A DNA stretch of 64,000 nucleotides, taken from positions 310,001 to 374,000 of the forward strand of contig JAMLIC010000002.1 in assembly GCA_023954375.1 (NCBI GenBank), given 5' to 3'. This stretch comes from Planctomycetota bacterium (GTDB taxonomy: Bacteria; Planctomycetota; J058). The translations under genes were made by a program, and so were the position numbers. The notes beneath the pieces are model-generated. The model ran no database searches. It was given only the letters and a program-made list of their open reading frames with translations, and was not told the origin of the DNA. Positions 1-7,629 of the stretch are shown here, one piece after another (positions within the stretch are counted from its first letter, which is position 1; every line of letters starts with the position of its first letter).

Positions 1-2
1 CC

Positions 3-677
3 GTGACCGTCTTCGCCGACGTCGACACGCGCCGCGCCAACGCGATCGAGGTCACCGAGCGGCTCAAGGCGTCCTTCGAGGAGCCCCTGCGCCGCGAGCG
101 CGGCATCGACCTCCGGATCAAGGGGCAGCGGCGCGAGGCCGAGCAGTCGATGAACGGCATGCTCAAGGCCTTCCTGATCTCCGTGCTGCTCGTCTACATG
201 ATCCTCGGCACGCAGTTCAAGTCGTTCGCCCAGCCGCTCCTGGTCATGGTCGCGATCCCGTTCGGCATCGACGGGATCCTCCTCGGGCACATGCTCCTCG
301 GCCGCGACGTGTCGTTCATGTCGGTCATGGGCCTCGTCGCCACCTCGGGCATCGTCGTCAACGACAGCCTCGTGCTCGTGTCGCTGATCAACGAGCTGCG
401 CCGCGGCGGGCTGTCGGCGCTCGAGGCCGCCAGCCAGGCCAGCGTGCGGCGCCTGCGGGCGATCATCCTCACCTCGGTGACGACGATCTTCGGCCTCTTC
501 CCGCTGGCGTTCCTGGCCACCGGCCAGGCGCGCTTCCTCAGCCCCATGGCGATCTCGATCGTCTTCGGCCTGGCCTTCTCCACCGGGCTGACGCTGATCG
601 TGATCCCCTGCCTCTACGTCGTGCTCGACGACGTGAAGGCGGCGCTGGGGCTGGGCGAGGCGCACGAGGCGCCTTGA
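3..677 (+). CDS. RND-family efflux transporter permease, C-terminal part (cut by window start)
   Basis: This is the C-terminal end of a resistance-nodulation-division inner-membrane pump (AcrB/HAE1 or CusA type), which exports small molecules using the proton gradient. About 220 residues are visible. They hold the end of the second porter/docking region (residues 1-55) followed by five hydrophobic helices (about 58-75, 80-100, 104-130, 150-170 and 180-207), matching TM8-TM12 of the family. The gene continues upstream of the window, so the GTG at its left edge is probably internal. It ends in a charged tail. The substrate cannot be told from this part. A TolC-like gene lies at 7630-9402 but is not in the same operon, so a partnership is only a guess. 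Confidence 0.9.
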   Translation: MTVFADVDTRRANAIEVTERLKASFEEPLRRERGIDLRIKGQRREAEQSMNGMLKAFLISVLLVYMILGTQFKSFAQPLLVMVAIPFGIDGILLGHMLLGRDVSFMSVMGLVATSGIVVNDSLVLVSLINELRRGGLSALEAASQASVRRLRAIILTSVTTIFGLFPLAFLATGQARFLSPMAISIVFGLAFSTGLTLIVIPCLYVVLDDVKAALGLGEAHEAP

Positions 678-706
678 GGGCGAGAGATCGACCGCGGGGC
701 GGACGG

Positions 707-761
707 CACGGAGGCCACGGAGGGGAGCAGGGCGACCTCCGTGTCCTCCGTGGCCTCCGTG
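707..761. repeat. Inverted repeat (hairpin) of the CACGGAGG type, copy 1
   Basis: A perfect 17-base arm at 707-723 (built from two CACGGAGG-like units) pairs with 745-761. The 21-base loop carries a further CCTCCGTG unit. It lies between the RND pump and the HEAT-repeat gene. A related element sits at 40800-40893. It could fold as a transcript-end hairpin after the pump gene, but there is no T-tract. Confidence 0.75.
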
Positions 762-834
762 GTGAGTCCCTGGTGCGTCGTCGCCGACGGCGCGCTTCGT
801 GGGCCCGGGGACCTCATGGTAAGACGGCAGCGCG

Positions 835-1998
835 ATGCCGAACCGTGCGCCCGACCCCGACGAGGGGAGCGACCTCGAGGAGCTGGAGGAGGACGACGAG
901 GGCGCCTCCCTGGCGCGCCTCCGCGAGCTGGCCCGCGCCCCGGACGCGCCCGGCGCGCGCGACGAGCTCCTCTCCGCCCTCCAGGAGCCGTCCGAGGTCT
1001 GGCGGCTCACGGCGCTCCAGGGCCTCGCCCGGCGCGAGGCGCCGGCCGACCTCGCGCCCCTGGCGGCGTCGCTCCTGGGGGCCGCGTCCGACCCGTTCCT
1101 GCAGGCCGAGGCGCGGCTCGTCCTGGCGCGCGCCGGCGAGGCCGACGTCGTCGACCTCGCCCGCCGCGCCCTCGGGCGGCGCGGGCTCCCCGAGGCCTCC
1201 CGCTGGCCGGTCCGCCCCGCCCTCGCCCGGCGCGTGGGCCTCGGCTGGCCGCTGCGCCGCCTGGGGGCGCGCGCCCTCGGCCACGCCGGGCCGGCGGACG
1301 CCTCGATCGCCCGCGCGGCGCTGCGCGGGGTCCTGACCGACCCCGACTGGGCCGTCCGGGAGGCCGCGGCCGAGGCCCTCGGCGCCCTCGGCCCGGGCGA
1401 CGAGGACCGGCGCGCCCTCGAGGCCGCCCTGCGCGACCGCCGCGGCGCCGTGCGGCGGGCCGCCGCGCGCGCCCTGGGGCGCGACCCCGGCGCCCCGATC
1501 GAGGACGCCTGGGACGCCTGGCGCGCCGGGGGGGCCGAGCCCCACTACCGCTACCTCGGCGTCGGCGGGCGCCGCGACTACCGGGAGGACCTCGTCAAGG
1601 CGACGCGCGACGGGCCGGGCGCCAACTGGGCGCCGTTCGGCGTCGACCCCGAGGCCGACGACCCGCCCGACGACGTCGACCCGGCCCACCCGCTCGTGCG
1701 CGCGCTGGCGATCCCCCGCGACGATGCGCTCACCCGCGCGCGCGACCTCATTCATCACCCCGGCGTGGCCTGGCCCGTCGACCCGGTGTGGCCCGTCTGC
1801 TGCAACGACTACGCCGTCTTCCACGGTCACGCGCTCGAGCCGCTCCTGCCCCGCGGCGAGGACCTCGAGGACTGGTTCCTCGAGGCGCTCGAGCCCGACC
1901 TGCCGTTCCCGGAGGAGGGGCTCGACGAGCTGGAGGCGGAGACTTACGCGTTCAGGTGCGGGTTCTGCGGGTGGTGGTGGACGTCGTACCGGGAGTGA
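835..1998 (+). CDS. HEAT-repeat protein with a cysteine/tryptophan-rich C-terminal end
   Basis: The product has 387 residues and no signal peptide or membrane helix, so it is probably cytoplasmic. An acidic start (about residues 4-22) is followed by Ala/Leu/Arg-rich helical repeats to about residue 215 that fit HEAT/PBS-lyase repeats, a scaffold for protein binding. The rest is not repetitive. It contains a C-C pair (WPVCCND, near residue 321) and ends in CGFCGWWW, which could bind a metal. The ATG at 835 was chosen because a TAAGAC box lies 9 bases upstream and there is no clear Shine-Dalgarno sequence. The partner and role are unknown. The repeat class is fairly sure; the C-terminal part matches no family I recognise. 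Confidence 0.75.
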   Translation: MPNRAPDPDEGSDLEELEEDDEGASLARLRELARAPDAPGARDELLSALQEPSEVWRLTALQGLARREAPADLAPLAASLLGAASDPFLQAEARLVLARAGEADVVDLARRALGRRGLPEASRWPVRPALARRVGLGWPLRRLGARALGHAGPADASIARAALRGVLTDPDWAVREAAAEALGALGPGDEDRRALEAALRDRRGAVRRAAARALGRDPGAPIEDAWDAWRAGGAEPHYRYLGVGGRRDYREDLVKATRDGPGANWAPFGVDPEADDPPDDVDPAHPLVRALAIPRDDALTRARDLIHHPGVAWPVDPVWPVCCNDYAVFHGHALEPLLPRGEDLEDWFLEALEPDLPFPEEGLDELEAETYAFRCGFCGWWWTSYRE

Positions 1999-2008
1999 CG
2001 CGCCGTAG

Positions 2009-3442
2009 CTAAGGCGCCGCCTCGGCCGGGCTCTTCGCCGGCTGCTCCTCGCCGCCGATCGCCGACGCCAGCACGCCGCCGAGGCGCTTGCGGAACGACG
2101 AGCGCTCGAGCCGCTGCGACTTGAGGATGTAGGCGCGCTCGCGCACGGTCGACGACTTCGTCACCAGCCGGAAGATCTCCGTGCGCGGGATGAGGCACAG
2201 GCCGCCCTTCTTCAGGCGGTCGTTCATCGTCACGTAGTTCTCGGCCGCGTACTTCAGCGTCTGGTAGTAGCCCTCGAACAGCCCGTCCTTCATCTTGTCG
2301 AGGCGGAACATGTTGTAGAAGAAGTCGTCGGGCCGCGACTCGAGGTGGATCGTGCGCTCGCGCACGTCGGCGTCCAGGTAGGCCTCGACCGCCTTGAGGC
2401 GCGAATAGATGAGCTTGCGGTAGAGCTGCTCGGTGTGGTCGAGGATGTTGTTCAGCGGGCCGTTGTAGGGGACGATCGGGTTCACGGTCACGACGCAGTC
2501 GATCTTCATCTGCTCGATGATCTGCCTGCGCCCGATCGTCTTGCCGATCGCGCCGTCCGCCAGGTCGTAGGTGCGCCCGCCCCGCGCGTGGTCGACGAAC
2601 GGGTAGGGCGTGGTGATCCCGGGGATCGAGCACGAGGCGCGGATCGCGTGGCTCACCGGGAACTGGTCGTAGGGCGGCATGCCGAAGTAGATCGTCGTGT
2701 CCGGCTCGTGCGGCGCCGAGAGGGTCCGCGCCGCGTTGAACCGCTCGGCGATGATGAAGAGGTGCTTGCCCCGCTCCCGCACGTCCTGGAACGAGTTGGC
2801 CAGGCCGTGGCGGGCCGAGAGCTCGTCGACGTACTCGGAGATCCCCTCGCCCGTGAACAGGGCGCGCGGGAGGATGTCCTGGAACGCGGTGAGCAGCTCG
2901 AACGAGACCCGCGAGAGGCGGCGCAGGTGCGAGAGCCCGCGCCGGCTGCGCGGCGCGGCGGCCTCGGGCCCGCGGCGCAGGTCGTGGGCGATGATCCGCA
3001 GCATGCGCAGGGGCACGAGGGGCAGGTGCTTGAGCCCGCGCAGGTACTCCTTCACGTCGGGGCGGAAGTAGCTGAAGACCGGGAAGGCCAGCCCCTCGCG
3101 GACGAGCTCCACCAGCGGGAGCCCGGAGACGAGCCCGGAGGCGAGGAGCGAGCCGCCGGAGATCCCCGTCGCCACCTGGAAGTACCGCGAGACGTGGTCG
3201 GCGCGCCCGCTGCGCACGTCGGCGGGCATGCGGTCGAAGACCTCGTCCAGGCGCCCCTCCAGCTCGCGCAGCTGGACGCCGGCCTCGGCCATGTAGTCGA
3301 AGAAGGAGCGCTTCAGCTCGGCCCGGTTCTCCGGCTCGCGCAGGAGCTGGTCCAGGCCGATGAGGTGCCCCAGCGCCTTCGAGGTGCCGACGAGCCCGCC
3401 ACCGCCGAAGCAGATCGCGTTCAACTTGCCTTCGACGCCCAA
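2009..3442 (-). CDS. Patatin-like phospholipase (acyl hydrolase)
   Basis: This is a lipid acyl hydrolase of the patatin family. The N-terminal oxyanion-hole loop CFGGGGLVG is followed by the nucleophile elbow GISGGS (Ser of the GxSxG motif), and the DGAIG further on supplies the Asp of the Ser-Asp dyad. The protein has about 477 residues, longer than a minimal patatin domain, with a basic helical region in the middle. There is no signal peptide. No ATG or GTG lies close to the domain. I chose the TTG at 3442, which has AAAGGGG upstream; the TTG at 3424 is the alternative. The gene is transcribed divergently from the PhoD-type gene. The lipid substrate is unknown. Confidence 0.85.
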   Translation of the reverse strand: MGVEGKLNAICFGGGGLVGTSKALGHLIGLDQLLREPENRAELKRSFFDYMAEAGVQLRELEGRLDEVFDRMPADVRSGRADHVSRYFQVATGISGGSLLASGLVSGLPLVELVREGLAFPVFSYFRPDVKEYLRGLKHLPLVPLRMLRIIAHDLRRGPEAAAPRSRRGLSHLRRLSRVSFELLTAFQDILPRALFTGEGISEYVDELSARHGLANSFQDVRERGKHLFIIAERFNAARTLSAPHEPDTTIYFGMPPYDQFPVSHAIRASCSIPGITTPYPFVDHARGGRTYDLADGAIGKTIGRRQIIEQMKIDCVVTVNPIVPYNGPLNNILDHTEQLYRKLIYSRLKAVEAYLDADVRERTIHLESRPDDFFYNMFRLDKMKDGLFEGYYQTLKYAAENYVTMNDRLKKGGLCLIPRTEIFRLVTKSSTVRERAYILKSQRLERSSFRKRLGGVLASAIGGEEQPAKSPAEAAP

Positions 3443-3572
3443 GCTGCCCGCCCCTTTACGACCCTTCGTCCCCGTTCCCAAGCCTACACCCGACCCCCGT
3501 CGCGCGCATGCGCGAGGCCAGGGCTGCCCCCCGGGGACCCGGGGGGGCCCCCACCGTTTAAGGTGTCCGCCC

Positions 3573-4883
3573 ATGAACCGGACGCTCCCCCCCCTCCTGG
3601 CCCTGCTCCTCATCCTGGCCCCGGCCGGCGCCGCCGAGCTCACCGGCGGCCCCCTCGTCGGGGCCACCGACCACGCCACGAGCCGCCTCTGGGCCCGGAC
3701 CGACGGCCCGGCGGAGGTGGTCTTCCGGGTCCGCCCGGCGGCCGACGCCGGGGCGCCCTGGCGGGAGCTCGCGAGCCGGACCCGCGACGAGGCGGACCAC
3801 ACGGCCGTGGCGCGCGTCGAGGGCCTGGCGGCGGGGACGGAGTACGCCTACGAGGTCCTCGTCGACGGCCAGCAGGCGCCGGGCGGGCCGTGGTCGTTCC
3901 GCACCCTGCCCGCGCCCGGCACGGGGCGGGTCACGCTGGCCTTCGGGTCGTGCGTGCACATGGCGCGGCAGCGGGAGCAGCCGATCTTCGACGCGGTGGC
4001 CGCGGCCGGCCCGAGCGCCTTCGTGTTCCTGGGCGACAACAGCTACTACGACCGCGAGGACGTGAAGGACCCCGTCCGCATGTGGGCGCGCGTGCGCGAG
4101 CAGCGCGAGAACCCCGGGCTGCGCCGCCTGATCGGCTCGACCCCCATCTTCGCGCAGTGGGACGACCACGACTACGGGCCCAACGACTCGGACCGCACCT
4201 ACGCGCTCAAGGGGGTCGCCCGCGACATCTTCGTCGCCTACTTCCCGAACCCGTCGGCGGGCGAGGGCGGCGAGGGGATCTACACGCGCGCCAGCATCGG
4301 GCCGGTCGACCTGTTCCTCCTCGACAACCGCTGGTTCCGCGACCCGAACCGCATGCCGAACTCGCCCGACAAGACGCTGCTCGGCGCGCGCCAGCGCGAG
4401 TGGCTGCTCGACGGCCTCGCGGCGAGCGCGGCGCCGATCAAGGTCGTGGCCACCGCCAGCCAGTTCCTGGCCCGCTACCACGCGTTCGAGAGCTGGCAGC
4501 TCGCCCGCGACGAGCGCGAGGCGATCCTCGACGCGATCCGCGACCGGGGGGTCAAGGGCGTCATGTTCGTCTCCGGCGACCGACACCTGGCCGAGGTCGT
4601 GCGCTGGCCGGCCGACCGCGTCGGCTACGAGCTCTGGGACGTGACCTCGTCGCCGCTCGCGAACTCGAGCTTCCAGCGCGGCGGCGACGTCTCGAACCCG
4701 GACCGCGTCTACATCTACGGCGCCGGGAACAACTTCGGCTGGATCGAGGTCGACGCCGACGCGCGCACGGTCCGCCTCGAGCTGCGCGACGACAAGGGCG
4801 AGACGCTCTGGGCGGCGGAGCCGGAGGGGCTCTTCCCGGCCGACACCGGCGAGGCGCCCGCGCCGGGGCGCCGCGCGTTCTGA
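3573..4883 (+). CDS. PhoD-family alkaline phosphatase, secreted
   Basis: The product has 436 residues with an N-terminal signal peptide (hydrophobic core about residues 5-20, cut near AGA-AEL). A fibronectin-like PhoD N-terminal domain (about 22-115) comes before the metallophosphatase domain. Visible metal and active-site motifs are FGSCVH, FLGDNSYYDRED, WDDHDYGPND and SGDRHLAEV, in the order usual for PhoD. The enzyme is expected to release phosphate from phosphodiesters or phosphomonoesters outside the cytoplasm. The start is an ATG followed directly by the signal sequence. Its stop is 33 bases from the stop of the convergent SUMF1 gene. The family is secure; the natural substrate is not. 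Confidence 0.92.
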   Translation: MNRTLPPLLALLLILAPAGAAELTGGPLVGATDHATSRLWARTDGPAEVVFRVRPAADAGAPWRELASRTRDEADHTAVARVEGLAAGTEYAYEVLVDGQQAPGGPWSFRTLPAPGTGRVTLAFGSCVHMARQREQPIFDAVAAAGPSAFVFLGDNSYYDREDVKDPVRMWARVREQRENPGLRRLIGSTPIFAQWDDHDYGPNDSDRTYALKGVARDIFVAYFPNPSAGEGGEGIYTRASIGPVDLFLLDNRWFRDPNRMPNSPDKTLLGARQREWLLDGLAASAAPIKVVATASQFLARYHAFESWQLARDEREAILDAIRDRGVKGVMFVSGDRHLAEVVRWPADRVGYELWDVTSSPLANSSFQRGGDVSNPDRVYIYGAGNNFGWIEVDADARTVRLELRDDKGETLWAAEPEGLFPADTGEAPAPGRRAF

Positions 4884-4915
4884 CCTGAGGGGCCGGCGCG
4901 GCTAGACTCGGCGGG

Positions 4916-5659
4916 TCATGCCCGACCTCGAACCGTCACCACGGGCCGTAGCCCGACGTCCGGGTCGGCGCGCCCAGGCGGCGCGCCCTCGCGCCAGGCC
5001 GAGCGGGCGTGCGACGACGGCCGGTCCCAGCTGCCGCCGCGCAGCACCTTGCCCGGGTCCCACTCCTGCCAGGCGCTCCCCTCCATCGCCAGGTCGAGGT
5101 CGTCCTCGCACCACTCGGCGACGTTGCCGCTCGCGTCGACCAGGCCGAACGCGTTGGCCCGGTCGGCGTGCTCCTCGGGCGCGTGGGGGCGCCCGCCGGC
5201 CGTGTCGAGCCACCAGCACCAGGCCGGGTCGGCCGCGTCGCCCCAGAAGAAGACGCCCTCGCTCCCGGCCCGGCAGGCGTGCTCCCACTCGGCCTCGCGC
5301 GGCAGGCGCAGCCCGTCGCCCGCCCGCGCCAGCCAGCCCCGCGCCGCGTGCCACGAGACCCCCGTGATCGGCAGGTCGGCGCCGCGGTGCTCGCGCCGGT
5401 CGTCGCCGCCGAGCAGGTCCCACTCGGCCTGGAGGACCGGCGCCCGCGCGACGAGGAGCGGGCCCACGGCCGCCTGGCGCACCGGGCCCTCGCGCGCCGC
5501 GCCGCCCGCGCGGCCGAGGGTCACCGGCCCGCCCGGGACGAGGTGCAGGACGAGGCCGGTGCGCGGGTGCCGGAGGCGCGCCACGCGGTGCGCGAGGCCG
5601 GCGCAGGCGGCCTCGACCAGCCCCTCGAGCGCGTAGGCGGGGCCCAGCGCGGCGGCCAC
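4916..5659 (-). CDS. SUMF1 / formylglycine-generating-enzyme-like domain protein, lacking the catalytic cysteines
   Basis: The 247-residue protein carries the C-type-lectin-like SUMF1 fold, seen in ITGVSWHAARGW, LRLPREAEWEHACRAG, NAFGLVDASGNVAEWCEDD and VLRGGSWDR. True formylglycine-generating enzymes have cysteines just after the RGGSW element; here the stretch reads DRPSSHARSAW with none, so sulfatase activation is unlikely. Many planctomycete SUMF1 proteins are of this non-enzymatic or unknown type. The N-terminal part is short. GTG at 5659 is the only usable start in frame. The gene follows the metallophosphoesterase at 5727-6449 on the same strand with a 67-base gap, so the two may share a transcript. 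Confidence 0.82.
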   Translation of the reverse strand: MAAALGPAYALEGLVEAACAGLAHRVARLRHPRTGLVLHLVPGGPVTLGRAGGAAREGPVRQAAVGPLLVARAPVLQAEWDLLGGDDRREHRGADLPITGVSWHAARGWLARAGDGLRLPREAEWEHACRAGSEGVFFWGDAADPAWCWWLDTAGGRPHAPEEHADRANAFGLVDASGNVAEWCEDDLDLAMEGSAWQEWDPGKVLRGGSWDRPSSHARSAWREGAPPGRADPDVGLRPVVTVRGRA

Positions 5660-5726
5660 GCGGGCGGCCTCGGCCTCCTGCTCGGCCGGCGCGGCCGCGG
5701 CCCAGCGGGCGCGGTCGTCGAGGAGC

Positions 5727-6449
5727 CTAGCGGCCGTACTTCAGCCGCTCCGCGAGGGGCTCGGGGAGCCCGGCCTTGCGGATCTTCTCGGCGGCCGTCT
5801 CCACGTCGTACTCGACGCGGTGGACCTTGATCTTCCGCGCCTCGGTGTCGTAGATCGCGAACGACGCGCGCGGGTTGTCGTCGCGCGGCTGGCCGATCGA
5901 GCCGATGTTCACCAGCGCCCGCACCCCGTCCTCGAGCGTGATCTCCGGGTGCAGGGTGTAGCTGATCATCTCGCCCTGGAAGAAGGTGATCGGCACGTGC
6001 GAGTGGCCGAGGAAGCACACCTGGTTCTCGAGCAGCTGGAGCGAGAGGTAGGCGTCGTAGGTCGTCTGGATGTAGTCGAACAGCTCGGGCGAGTAGAGCG
6101 TGCCGTGCACCACGGTGAAGTCGTCGTGGTAGTCGACGAGCGGCAGGCTGTTGAGGAACTCCTTGTCCTCCTCCGTGGTGACCTTGCGGGTCCAGAGGGT
6201 GGACTCCTTCGCGTAGCTGTTGAAGTAGTTGATGTTCGTCTTGCCGATGCAGGCGAAGTCGTGGTTCCCCGCGATCGTCGCCATGCCGTACTCGCGCACC
6301 ATCTTGATGCACTCGCGCGGGTTGGCCCCGTAGCCGACGATGTCGCCCAGGCAGACGATCTTGTCGCAGCGCTCGTCCTCGATGACCTTCAGGCAGGCCG
6401 TGAACGCCTCGAGGTTGGCGTGGATGTCGGAGACCAGGGCGTACTTCAC
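5727..6449 (-). CDS. Metallophosphoesterase of the YfcE/MJ0936 type
   Basis: The 240-residue cytoplasmic protein starts right at the first metal motif, SDIHANLEA, followed by CLGDIVGYG, GNHD and HGTLYSP, then the late GHSHVP motif. This is the full set of a calcineurin-like phosphoesterase of the small YfcE/MJ0936 class, which acts on phosphodiesters. The GTG at 6449 (VKYALVSDIHAN) was chosen because family members begin here and GGAG stands 11 bases upstream; a longer form from 6500 is possible. The base composition is slightly lower in GC and the protein richer in Ile, Tyr and Asn than its neighbours. The true substrate is unknown. Confidence 0.9.
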   Translation of the reverse strand: MKYALVSDIHANLEAFTACLKVIEDERCDKIVCLGDIVGYGANPRECIKMVREYGMATIAGNHDFACIGKTNINYFNSYAKESTLWTRKVTTEEDKEFLNSLPLVDYHDDFTVVHGTLYSPELFDYIQTTYDAYLSLQLLENQVCFLGHSHVPITFFQGEMISYTLHPEITLEDGVRALVNIGSIGQPRDDNPRASFAIYDTEARKIKVHRVEYDVETAAEKIRKAGLPEPLAERLKYGR

Positions 6450-6544
6450 TCGGGGCTGCTCCGTCTCGCGCGTGACGCGTGCCCCCGCCTGCGGAAGCAC
6501 GAACTGGACCTACGCCACCCAGGTTAACGGGGGTCCGGCGCGCT

Positions 6545-6550
6545 TACAAT
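6545..6550 (+). promoter_or_regulatory. -10-like box TACAAT upstream of the ParA-like gene
   Basis: TACAAT stands 72 bases before the GTG of the ParA-like gene, in the 173-base gap between divergent genes. No convincing -35 box is visible. Confidence 0.35.
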
Positions 6551-6622
6551 CGCACGGTCCAGGGGCTCGCGCGAGCCCTGACCGGGGTGACCCGGCGCGT
6601 CAGATCGGGGGGGGAGGACCGC

Positions 6623-7420
6623 GTGATCGGCCAGCCGCAGGCGCCGGTGATCGTCCTCGGGAGCCACAAGGGCGGCGTCGGACGCACCGTCACCGCCGTC
6701 AACCTCGCGGCCATGTTCGCCCAGGCCGGCCGCCGCACCCTCCTCGTCGACTTCGACCCGAAGGGCGACGCCACGGCCAACGTCGGGCTGCCGCGGGCGC
6801 ACGGCGAGCGGACGCTCGAGCGGCTGGCCGACCCCGACGCGTTCGTCGAGGACTGCCGCCCGGCGAGCTGTCCGCCCGGGCTCGACGTGCTCCCCGGCGG
6901 GCCGATCATGGAGAAGCTCCAGGCGCGCCTGTGGCGCGACGAGGACCCGCCGATCGACCTCCTCAAGCGCGGGCTCCAGGTCGCGCGCCAGCGCTACCGC
7001 GTCATCGTGGTCGACGCCCTGCCGGCCCTCGACCCGCTGGGCTGCAACGCCCTCGCGGCCGCGGACGTCCTCCTCCTGCCGCTGTCGGGGACGGCCTTCT
7101 CCGCCCCGGCCCTGTGCGAGACGGTCGAGGCCGCCGAGCGCGTGTGCACGCGGCGGCTCCTGGTCGTCGGCGTGCGCATCGGCGTGCGCAAGGAGGAGCA
7201 GCTGAGCGGCCGCCAGGGGCTCCCGCCCACCCGCTGCGCCTGCATGGTGCTCGACTCGTGCATCGCCTACGACGCCCACACCCTCCTCCAGGCCACCGAG
7301 CGCGGGCTCCCGGTGTTCGAGTACGCCCCCGGCAGCCGGGTCGCCCGGAGCTTCATCGAGTTCGGCCGGGAGATGCTGGCCAGGGTCGTGGACCGGCCGG
7401 CGGTGCCGACGTCTGCCTGA
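6623..7420 (+). CDS. ParA/MinD-type P-loop ATPase with an Arg in place of the P-loop Lys
   Basis: The 265-residue protein has the ParA layout: a deviant Walker A near residue 15, the Walker A' segment VDFDPKGDAT and the Walker B-like VIVVDALPALDP. The Walker A reads KGGVGRT instead of KGGVGKT. The first, signature Lys is kept but the second Lys, which holds the ATP phosphates, is Arg (codon CGC). This could slow or abolish hydrolysis. The family places plasmids, chromosomes, flagella or other cargo. No ParB gene or parS-like repeats are visible nearby, so this is an orphan member. The GTG at 6623 follows a good GGAGG Shine-Dalgarno at 5 bases; starts further up are less likely. Confidence 0.87.
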   Translation: MIGQPQAPVIVLGSHKGGVGRTVTAVNLAAMFAQAGRRTLLVDFDPKGDATANVGLPRAHGERTLERLADPDAFVEDCRPASCPPGLDVLPGGPIMEKLQARLWRDEDPPIDLLKRGLQVARQRYRVIVVDALPALDPLGCNALAAADVLLLPLSGTAFSAPALCETVEAAERVCTRRLLVVGVRIGVRKEEQLSGRQGLPPTRCACMVLDSCIAYDAHTLLQATERGLPVFEYAPGSRVARSFIEFGREMLARVVDRPAVPTSA

Positions 7421-7591
7421 GCCAGGCGTTCCACGCGGCGCCCCATGCGCGTCACGGCGGCGACGGCTGGAGAGAGCACGAGAAGGAGCCGGCGCCCGGG
7501 ATCGCCGGGTGCGCCTGGGGCGCGTGGCCACTCCCTCCGGGGTCGACGAGCGCCCTTCCCCCGGGCGTTCCATCCCGGGAATGGTCAGTAG

Positions 7592-7597
7592 AATGCG
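7592..7597 (+). promoter_or_regulatory. -10-like box TAGAAT before the TolC-like gene
   Basis: TAGAAT lies about 33 bases before the GTG start of the TolC-like gene. A TTCCAT stands 15 bases further up as a poor -35. The rest of the 209-base gap from 7421 shows nothing else. Confidence 0.35.
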
Positions 7598-7629
7598 CGC
7601 GTTCGGGGAGCGCGTCAGGGGGGACCATC

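Noticed and set aside
4918..5367. Plus-strand frame starting 10 bases after a TAGACT box
   Set aside because: Its product is only Arg/Pro-rich and antisense to the SUMF1 domain; the promoter-like box is kept as a low-interest finding.
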